Assembly: GCA_937930695.1 (NCBI GenBank)
Contig: CALHCB010000065.1
Location: 1-39,413 of the forward strand
Direction: 5' to 3'
DNA length: 39,413 nt
Origin: an uncultured Acidimicrobiales bacterium
GTDB taxonomy: Bacteria > Actinomycetota > Acidimicrobiia > Acidimicrobiales > SZUA-35
Part shown: piece after piece, positions 34,041 to 39,413 of the stretch
Numbering within the stretch: position 1 is the first letter of the stretch
How the letters are laid out: every line of letters begins with the position of its first letter
Program-made: the position numbers and the translations under genes
The notes under the pieces: generated by a model
Told to the model about the DNA's origin: nothing
Seen by the model: only the letters and a program-made list of their open reading frames with translations
The model's database searches: none

Positions 34041-35257
34041 CCGGACGTTCATCGGCCGGGACGGTCTTCGCGGGGCTGGACCGCGCCATGTTCGTGTCGT
34101 CGTTCGCGGCAAAGCTGCGGTCTGCGGGAATCCCGACGCCGCTCAGCGCTATTGAGCGTTCTGCCGCCTCGCTCGATTTGATCGGGCCGACAATCCGAAT
34201 GACCGATCTCTACTGGGCACTGCGGGTGAGCTTTGTGACGCGCCAAGAGGATCTCGAGCTCTTCGATCGGGTATTCGATGCGGTCTTCAGTTCGGAATTC
34301 AGCCCGCGTGGCGAAAGCCGACGTCAGCGTCAGGGAACACCTGGAGCCGGGAACACTGAGCACAAGCTGCGACTCAGTCCGCTCGGAAGCGCAATCACAG
34401 GAGCGGGGCTGAACTGGTCATCACAACCCTCGATCGTCGATGACGATGACGATGACGATGAGAGCGATGCGGAGGAGGAAACACTCCTCCCCGAGCTGGC
34501 TCCATCCGATGACGCGACCGACGTCGACCGGCCGTTTGACCTGCTGGACGAACAGGAGTTGGTGGAAGCGGGGCGTTCGATCGAAAGGGCCATGGCTGAT
34601 TGGCCGATGAGGCGGAGTCGTCGAGTACGCATTGGCCGAAAGGGTCGACGTCCCGATCTGCGGTCCTCACTTCGCCAATCCATGCGGTCGGGGGGAGAGC
34701 CGCTCACCCTGATGGCGCGGAGTCCAAGACAGCGCCCTCGCCGGGTTGTTGTCATCGTCGATGTGAGTGGCTCGATGGAGAGCTTTGCTCGCTCGTACCT
34801 TCATCTCACGCGGGCATTGGCGATCGCGGGTCACGCCGAGGTGTTTGCGTTTGGAACGAGCCTCACGCGGATCACGACTGCCCTTCGGCACCGATCGCCC
34901 ATCGAAGCGGTCGACATGGCCTCCGAACTTGTCGTCGATCGCTTTGGTGGCACCCGGATCGCGGCCAACATCAGGCATTTGCTTCGTCACCCTCATTGGA
35001 GCGGGTTGCTCCGAGGTGCTGTCGTCGTGGTTGCCAGCGACGGTTGGGACACCGACTTGCCCGAAGCGCTCGATGCGCAGATGGAAAAATTGTCCCGAAT
35101 AGCCAACCGAGTTGTCTGGGTGAACCCTCGATCAGCGGCGACGGGCTTCGAGCCGCTCGTAGGGGCGATGGTGGCGGCGATGCCCCACTGCGACGCAGTC
35201 GTTTCGGGTCATTCGGTGGGGGCGATGGACGAACTGGTCGCTGCAATCGTCGCCTGA
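34037..35257 (+). CDS. coxE: von Willebrand A domain protein CoxE
   Basis: A 406-residue partner of the CoxD ATPase. The C-terminal half is a VWA domain with the MIDAS motif I-V-D-V-S-G-S-M-E (D-x-S-x-S) and the later T-R-I and S-D-G-W-D elements. The N-terminal half is the CoxE-specific helical region, followed by a strikingly acidic run (D-D-D-D-D-D-E-S-D-A-E-E-E, near residues 135-147) and an Arg-rich stretch just before the VWA domain. The start is a GTG overlapping the coxD stop (GTGA). Its TGA ends the cox operon; 72 bp without recognisable signals follow before the next gene. Confidence 0.92.
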   Translation: MTGRSSAGTVFAGLDRAMFVSSFAAKLRSAGIPTPLSAIERSAASLDLIGPTIRMTDLYWALRVSFVTRQEDLELFDRVFDAVFSSEFSPRGESRRQRQGTPGAGNTEHKLRLSPLGSAITGAGLNWSSQPSIVDDDDDDDESDAEEETLLPELAPSDDATDVDRPFDLLDEQELVEAGRSIERAMADWPMRRSRRVRIGRKGRRPDLRSSLRQSMRSGGEPLTLMARSPRQRPRRVVVIVDVSGSMESFARSYLHLTRALAIAGHAEVFAFGTSLTRITTALRHRSPIEAVDMASELVVDRFGGTRIAANIRHLLRHPHWSGLLRGAVVVVASDGWDTDLPEALDAQMEKLSRIANRVVWVNPRSAATGFEPLVGAMVAAMPHCDAVVSGHSVGAMDELVAAIVA

Positions 35258-35329
35258 GAATCGGGAGTCGAATGATTCCTCGGGGACATCGCTTACTCGT
35301 GATTGTCCGTCTCCTACTGTCTTGTCGTT

Positions 35330-36055
35330 GTGCGGAAACTTGTCGTGGTAGCTCTGTGTTTTGTTTTGTGTCTGGTGTCGCCGTCGATCGGCGTTCCGGC
35401 GGCGTCTGCTGCTGAGGGGGAATCGGCGAACGCAGCGTGGCTGCGGGATGTCTACGAGGACATTCTCGGCCGAGACGCGGACGGCGGCGGCTTGGACTTC
35501 TGGGTCGGTCGTCTTGCCGGTGGCGGAGATCGATCTCGGGCCGTGGTTGCTCGGCAACTCGTGTCAAGTCCGGAAGGCTCAAGTGGCGAGGTGCAACGGG
35601 CGTACGGCGACATCTTGGGTCGTGGTCCCGACGCCGCTGGCTTGCCTTTTTGGACCGGCTTTCTGCAGACCGAGCCCGTTGTCACCCTGCGAGCAGCTTT
35701 GTATTCAAGCGATGAGGTGCTCACCAACGCTGGATCGGTCGAAGCTTGGATCGAACTGCTCTATCAAGATCTTCTCGGTCGCCAGCCGGACGCCGCTGGC
35801 GCCGCATTCTGGAAGGGACAAATCGAGGCGGGCGTCAACCGCTATGTCTTGGTTTCTCAGGTCTATCTGAGTGACGAGGGCCTTGGTCGTCGAGTTGATG
35901 CGTACTACGCCGAGATCCTCGGACGAGTTTCGACACCGACAGAACGAGCCGCAGGGATCGCCATCATCCGTGGTGCGGACGAGCGCGAACTGAGAGTTGT
36001 GTTGCTGTCGTCGGACGAGCGGTTCGAGACGTTCCTGAACAGGGTCGGCGTATGA
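35330..36055 (+). CDS. Secreted protein with three or more DUF4214 repeats
   Basis: A 241-residue exported protein. The signal peptide is R-K-L-V-V-V-A-L-C-F-V-L-C-L-V to about A-S-A-A-E-G. The mature part is made of repeats of the DUF4214 kind (Y-x-D-I-L-G-R-x-x-D-x-x-G-L-x-F-W), at W-L-R-D-V-Y-E-D-I-L-G-R, A-Y-G-D-I-L-G-R, L-Y-Q-D-L-L-G-R and a degenerate Y-Y-A-E-I-L-G-R. Such repeats occur in bacterial surface and secreted proteins; their ligand is uncertain. The GTG at 35330 puts the signal peptide at the start; an in-frame TTG at 35303 is possible. The stop overlaps the start of the MauE-like gene (ATGA), which ties this protein to the redox operon. Confidence 0.82.
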   Translation: MRKLVVVALCFVLCLVSPSIGVPAASAAEGESANAAWLRDVYEDILGRDADGGGLDFWVGRLAGGGDRSRAVVARQLVSSPEGSSGEVQRAYGDILGRGPDAAGLPFWTGFLQTEPVVTLRAALYSSDEVLTNAGSVEAWIELLYQDLLGRQPDAAGAAFWKGQIEAGVNRYVLVSQVYLSDEGLGRRVDAYYAEILGRVSTPTERAAGIAIIRGADERELRVVLLSSDERFETFLNRVGV

Positions 36056-36588
36056 CGTCCATTGCATCGGTTTCGGCGTTGGTGCTCGCTGCCGTCCTCG
36101 CAACTTCCGCGATTGGGAAACTTCGTGATCGTCAAAGCGTGAGCGACGACTTTGCGGCCATGGGGCTCCCGCGTCCCGAAGCGCTCACGCTTTTTGTGTC
36201 ATTGCTCGAATTGTTTGTTGCCGCCGCCTTGCTTGTGGCCCCCCGCCTGGGGGCGATGGCGGCGGTCGCGATGCTTGGCATCTTCACCGTTTTTCTTGTG
36301 CGAATCGTTCGGTCAGGCGTCGTTGTGCGGTGCGGCTGCTTCGGGGCACGACATCGCAACGCGGTGTCTTCTGTCGAGATCGCACGCAACGGTGGTCTTG
36401 TCCTGCTCGCCATATTGGCCCTCGGCGTGACCTCAATCGTCGCTCCGACGCTGCCGTCGGTCATGTTCGTTTCTTCGCTGTTGGCGGTCGGCATGCTCGG
36501 CCTCCAGCTCCTCGCGCTTCGGCGAGATGTCGGCAGCGTGCTCTCTGTCCAACTTGCCGGTGAACTTCGTGAGGACGGTTCGACGTGA
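36052..36588 (+). CDS. MauE/DoxX-like redox-associated membrane protein
   Basis: A 178-residue integral membrane protein with four or five helices. It shows the MauE pattern: L-A-T-S-A-I-G-K-L-R-D in the first helix end and a R-C-G-C-F-G-A motif (C94, C96) in the loop after the third helix. In methylamine utilisation MauE and MauD are needed for disulfide formation and export-side folding of the light subunit MauA; the C-x-C pair is taken as redox-active. The ATG overlaps the DUF4214 stop and its own stop overlaps the next start (GTGA). The general family includes many non-methylamine members. Confidence 0.82.
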   Translation: MTSIASVSALVLAAVLATSAIGKLRDRQSVSDDFAAMGLPRPEALTLFVSLLELFVAAALLVAPRLGAMAAVAMLGIFTVFLVRIVRSGVVVRCGCFGARHRNAVSSVEIARNGGLVLLAILALGVTSIVAPTLPSVMFVSSLLAVGMLGLQLLALRRDVGSVLSVQLAGELREDGST

Positions 36589-37091
36589 GCGGTGGTGTTT
36601 GGATTGCTTCCTACGTGATCCTGTGGATTGCGGTTCTCGGACTGTCGTTCGCCGTCGTCGTTCTGCTTCGACAGATCGGTGTGCTCCATACCCGGGTCGC
36701 TCCGATGGGGATCAATTTCGCGGGAGAGGGCCCTGACCTCGATGCATCGGCCCCACCGCTGCCGGGCGTGAGTTATCCCGAATCAGAGGTCACGGTCGTG
36801 GCGTTCACCTCTCCAACATGTGAGCTGTGCGCGGCCCTCGTCCCTGGCCTTCGTCGCATCGAGAGCTCCTATGACGAGGTGCAGTTCACAACGGTCTCAT
36901 CCGAGGGTGCCCAAAACGTCTTCAGCGCGTTTCAGGTCCGATCGACGCCGTATTTGGTGGCGATCGACCGCGAGGGGATCGTGCGCAGCCGCGGGGTGGC
37001 AAACACCCTTGATCAAGCAGAAGAGATGCTGGCCGAGGTCCTGGCCGGCCCGCCGATCTCCGGCGAATCAGCAACAGGAGAATCGCGTTGA
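36585..37091 (+). CDS. MauD-like membrane-anchored thioredoxin-fold protein
   Basis: A 168-residue protein with one N-terminal membrane helix (residues about 5-28), then R-Q-I-G-V-L-H-T-R-V-A-P-M-G, which strongly recalls the MauD linker, and a thioredoxin domain facing out of the cell. The active site is T-S-P-T-C-E-L-C (C79, C82) and the cis-proline is in R-S-T-P-Y-L-V (P122). The domain is short but complete. In mau operons MauD is the oxidoreductase that rearranges MauA disulfides. The GTG start overlaps the MauE-like stop; its TGA overlaps the TTG start of the next gene. Confidence 0.87.
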   Translation: MSGGVWIASYVILWIAVLGLSFAVVVLLRQIGVLHTRVAPMGINFAGEGPDLDASAPPLPGVSYPESEVTVVAFTSPTCELCAALVPGLRRIESSYDEVQFTTVSSEGAQNVFSAFQVRSTPYLVAIDREGIVRSRGVANTLDQAEEMLAEVLAGPPISGESATGESR

Positions 37092-38527
37092 ATCGTGTTG
37101 ACTCAGCAACCGAAGCATTGACTCGGTGGACTGCCGCTCGGACGACGAGGCGGTCGTTTCTCCACCGACTCGGACAACTGGCGATGTTCGTGGCTGCAGG
37201 CCCGACCGTGGCCGCAATTCTGATTCGTAAGGCTGAGGCCCGAGTGTGTGGCCAGAGTGGTGTCACACCAAAGTGCGACACATTCGACTGCAACGGTGCC
37301 GACGACGTATGGGGTTGGTGCTGGTACGCAAACGATGGTTGCTGCCGGAACGACGGCCTGAAGAAGATCTGTGATTGCTGCACGGTGAACTACCCGAATG
37401 TGCACGGCTACTGCCCGTCAGGAACGAACGTGCGATGCATTGTGGAAAGCTGCGGCAACGACCCGCGACTTCTGACCGTGGTCTTGACCGGGCTCCGCTG
37501 GGACAACAGCACCGGCTACGGGGCTTCCGCTGCGGTCGCAGCCGAGGCTGGATCCAAGCGCGTCGTGGTTACCAACGCCGACGATCCCTTCGCCGCGGCA
37601 ATCGCGGCGCCGCTTGCGGGAGCGCTCGGCAGCCCGGTGCTCGCCTTCACCGGAGCTGGCGGAGGAACGATTGCGACAGCGACCGGGTCGGCCAACGCAG
37701 CCCACCTCAGTGCCATCCGGACACTCGGCGCCGAGACTGCAATGATCGTTGGAACCGTCGATTCTGCGGTCGCTACTGAACTGAGCGCGCTCGGATTGAC
37801 GATCGACATCGTCTCGCCGCTGGCAGATCCAGGACCATTGAGCGCCGCAGTGGCCGAGCGGATCATCTCGATCAACGACATCAATCGCACTGTGACTGTG
37901 ACCGAGACCGGGCTGTCTGCAGCAGCGTTGCCTCTCGCAGCGAGCTTCGCTGCCATCAACGGCTACCCACTGATCGTTGGGTCAGATGCAGTGGCAACGG
38001 TTGGGCTGCCCACCGTGTATGTCGGCCCCGAACCCATCGATGCCGGTGTTCCCTCCGAGCGTACGAAGGCCACGTCGCTGGCCGCGCTGTCGATCGAGCT
38101 TGCCGAGTTGGCAGCGGCTGCGCCGTTTGTCGACGCATCACGAGTCACTATTGCTCCCGACGGCAGCGGTGATCTGATGGGACTCATCAACACCCAAGCA
38201 CCGATCGTTCTCCACCCGGCAGGCAGCCTCGGGCCGGTTGCTGATTGGCTACAGACCCATTCGTTGCGATTTGGTGCGCTGACCGAGGTCTTCTACGTCA
38301 CCGGTCCGGGAGCGCTTGACACGCAGAACTTCTGGCAGCTGCAGGGAACCGTCAATGGCTTCCGAGTTGACCAATTGACGGGCGAATCCGGTCAGGGCCT
38401 TCCCGTGATTCGGCAACCTTGGGCCGAGCGGCCGATCGGCAAAGCCCGCATCGACGGAGCTCTTGAATGGGGCAGTGAGGTAACTCCGAGTTACTGGACG
38501 AGTTCTGCTCAAACCTTCAGACGATGA
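37088..38527 (+). CDS. Tat-exported MauA-like 12-cysteine domain fused to cell-wall-binding repeats (CWB2-like)
   Basis: A 479-residue exported protein. Residues 18-51 form a Tat signal (R-T-T-R-R-S-F-L, then a hydrophobic run). Residues 54-122 hold twelve Cys (54, 63, 68, 78, 85, 86, 95, 97, 98, 109, 117, 122). The order C-x-x-D-G...I-C-D-C...Y-C-P-S-G-T and a late S-C match, by memory, the first half of the methylamine dehydrogenase light chain. The tryptophan that forms TTQ (in S-W-V-A-S-C of MauA) is replaced (C-I-V-E-S-C), and the second half of MauA is absent, so no TTQ enzyme is expected. W-G-W-C-W at 75-79 is unusual. From about 130 the protein has two or three Ala/Gly-rich repeats like cell-wall-binding repeat 2 (T-N-A-D-D-P-F-A-A-A-I-A-A-P-L-A, then A-M-I-V-G-T-V-D). 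The TTG start overlaps the MauD-like stop and has AGGAG seven bases upstream. Confidence 0.75.
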   Translation: MNRVDSATEALTRWTAARTTRRSFLHRLGQLAMFVAAGPTVAAILIRKAEARVCGQSGVTPKCDTFDCNGADDVWGWCWYANDGCCRNDGLKKICDCCTVNYPNVHGYCPSGTNVRCIVESCGNDPRLLTVVLTGLRWDNSTGYGASAAVAAEAGSKRVVVTNADDPFAAAIAAPLAGALGSPVLAFTGAGGGTIATATGSANAAHLSAIRTLGAETAMIVGTVDSAVATELSALGLTIDIVSPLADPGPLSAAVAERIISINDINRTVTVTETGLSAAALPLAASFAAINGYPLIVGSDAVATVGLPTVYVGPEPIDAGVPSERTKATSLAALSIELAELAAAAPFVDASRVTIAPDGSGDLMGLINTQAPIVLHPAGSLGPVADWLQTHSLRFGALTEVFYVTGPGALDTQNFWQLQGTVNGFRVDQLTGESGQGLPVIRQPWAERPIGKARIDGALEWGSEVTPSYWTSSAQTFRR

Positions 38528-39413
38528 GCGCGTCGCTCATCGTCGTTTTCGGTGCCGCAAGCTTTGCTGCGATCCACACAATGTGGTCGCCCTGAGGTTT
38601 GTCGGTCGCAGAGACGCTGCTTCCCTCGGTCGAGGCTCGCAAACGTTGGCATGTGCGAGCAGTTTTCGCCGCGTCTGCGCTCGCCGCAGGCGCCGCGGCG
38701 GGTTTTGTTCTCGGCGTCGCTGCTGCGGTTCTGAAATCTGTCTTGGGTGCGGACCAAACTGGACCTGGACTCCTTGCTGTTGGTGGGGTGATCGGAGCGG
38801 CGCTCCTTCTCGATGGGTTGCACCTCGGCTCTGGTCGAGCACGTCCGTTGGCGGTTCATCGCCAGGTTCCTCGAGAATGGGGACGGATCTTCTCTGCTCC
38901 AGTCGTTGCGCTGCTCTACGGCGCCCGTTTGGGAATTGGGCCACTGACGATGTTGTCGACGTGGTTGTGGTGGGGAGCCATGATCGGGGCCAGCTTGCTC
39001 GGCGTCGGCTCGGCGGTGTTGACCGGAATGGTGTTCAGCGCTGTGCGCGTGGTGGCCAACGAGATGTTGGCACGTCGTGTTCGATCTCACGGGCCGGCGA
39101 TCGTCGGCCGTCTGGGATCGGTCACCAGGACGTCGTGGATCTCGATCGACGGGGGAGCGGCGATTGGTCTCGTTGCGGTAGCCATAATCGCTGCGGCCTG
39201 CGTCTCCGGGACCGATGTCGAGATTGACAGCTCGGGCGATTCTGTCGGAGCAACAACGGGTGTGGAGGGCGCGACCCAACCGAGTGTGACCGCAACTGTC
39301 GCCGATCGCGGCGAGTCGAGTGTTGGCAACGATGCGTCCGAAGGCATCGACGCTGACCCTGCGCCTGAACTGCCCACTGGGGAACAGAACGAAGACGGAG
39401 AACAAACCGTGGC
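38524..39413 (+). CDS. CcdA/MauF-like membrane redox protein, probable selenoprotein, partial at right end
   Basis: The reading frame starts at an ATG that overlaps the preceding stop (ATGA), like the junctions upstream, and runs to the window end except for one TGA at 38593-38595 (codon 24). The first 23 codons give a membrane helix ending H-T-M-W-S-P; after the TGA the frame continues G-L-S-V-A-E-T-L-L-P. This fits the S-P-C-G-L-S motif of CcdA/MauF-type electron carriers with Sec in place of Cys. Five or six further helices follow (A-A-G-F-V-L-G, A-P-V-V-A-L-L-Y-G-A-R-L-G-I-G-P and others), without the second intramembrane Cys of CcdA. A Ser/Gly/Glu/Thr-rich tail begins after the helix ending A-A-A-C-V-S-G and continues past the edge. 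Automatic calling would start late, at a TTG at 38599 or a GTG, and lose the active site. A Cys-to-TGA error is the main alternative. Confidence 0.7.
38604..38624 (+). promoter_or_regulatory. Candidate bacterial SECIS hairpin of the CcdA/MauF-like gene
   Basis: Starting 13 nt after the TGA, GCAG and CTGC pair around the loop AGACG; beyond a 2x2 internal mismatch the outer GG pairs with CC. The G at loop position 2 and the 17-nt distance to the loop fit the bacterial SECIS pattern. The upper part (CGG-two bases-GCAG) closely resembles the E. coli fdhF element as I remember it. The stem is short, so a covariance search is needed to rank it. Confidence 0.55.

Noticed and set aside
34430-34500. 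GATGAC-rich run in coxE as a tandem DNA repeat
   Set aside because: It encodes an in-frame acidic stretch within CoxE and is best explained as protein composition.
37088-38527. Working methylamine dehydrogenase light chain
   Set aside because: The TTQ tryptophan is not at its expected place, the C-terminal half of MauA is missing and no large-subunit gene is present in the window.
38593-38595. Frameshift as the cause of the break in the CcdA/MauF-like gene
   Set aside because: The coding frame is the same on both sides of the TGA, so only a base substitution or recoding can explain it.
38509-39405. Long open frame on the minus strand and the plus frame 38583-39227
   Set aside because: Both are rich in Arg, Ser and Pro without domains and lie over the membrane-protein frame, as expected for shadows in GC-rich DNA.
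1-39413. Genome-wide reassignment of UGA to an amino acid, to explain three in-frame TGA codons
   Set aside because: Many genes here end in TGA exactly where their families end (M20 peptidase, coxS, coxD, coxE, the MauD-like gene), often in ATGA or GTGA overlaps, so TGA is a normal stop.

Overview
The window reads as chromosomal DNA from a high-GC actinobacterium, most likely of the Acidimicrobiia type. This is an inference from the coding bias, the frequent GTG and TTG starts, the actinobacterial style of the exported proteins (cell-wall-binding repeats, DUF4214) and an aerobic CO dehydrogenase operon. Genes are dense on both strands, with no tRNA, rRNA, CRISPR array, IS element or phage gene seen, and no gene-free stretch above 300 bases.

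Layout. 1-1086 (minus): PAS-GGDEF-EAL signalling protein, cut by the window edge and interrupted by an in-frame TGA. 1189-8524: mixed metabolic genes (PhyH dioxygenase, M20 peptidase, lipoprotein, VOC protein, GNAT, aminotransferase, APH-like kinase, SGNH hydrolase). 8576-13087 (minus): acyl-CoA dehydrogenase, a GrdB-like protein interrupted by TGA, and an acyltransferase-3/SGNH membrane protein. 13165-19519 (minus): MinD-like ATPase, permease with soluble extensions, GAF protein and V4R/GAF histidine kinase. 19712-28272: lone form II CoxL-like protein, methyltransferase, DUF2461 protein, large indolepyruvate:ferredoxin oxidoreductase-like protein, LysR regulator. 28436-35257 (plus): form I CO dehydrogenase coxM-coxS-coxL, then an XdhC-YHS fusion, coxD and coxE. 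35330-39413 (plus): DUF4214 protein, MauE-like and MauD-like redox proteins, a Tat-exported cysteine-rich MauA-like domain fused to cell-wall-binding repeats, and a CcdA/MauF-like membrane protein that runs off the right edge.

The main discovery is selenocysteine-type recoding. In the GrdB-like gene a TGA lies exactly at the U of a U-P-L-C motif, with the same reading frame and the same family on both sides and a six-pair hairpin starting 12 nt downstream. In the CcdA/MauF-like gene a TGA replaces the expected redox cysteine of an S-P-C-G motif, again with an uninterrupted frame and a hairpin just downstream. The ATG of that gene overlaps the preceding stop by 4 nt, as at every other junction of the operon, so the start upstream of the TGA is well supported. 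A third in-frame TGA, in the PAS gene, also has a strong hairpin behind it but no family reason to expect selenocysteine.

The last operon looks like a dedicated extracytoplasmic disulfide pathway (MauE, MauD, and a probably selenocysteine-containing CcdA/MauF) serving a 12-cysteine MauA-like domain. That domain appears to lack the catalytic tryptophans of methylamine dehydrogenase and is joined to cell-wall-binding repeats. I know of no description of this combination.
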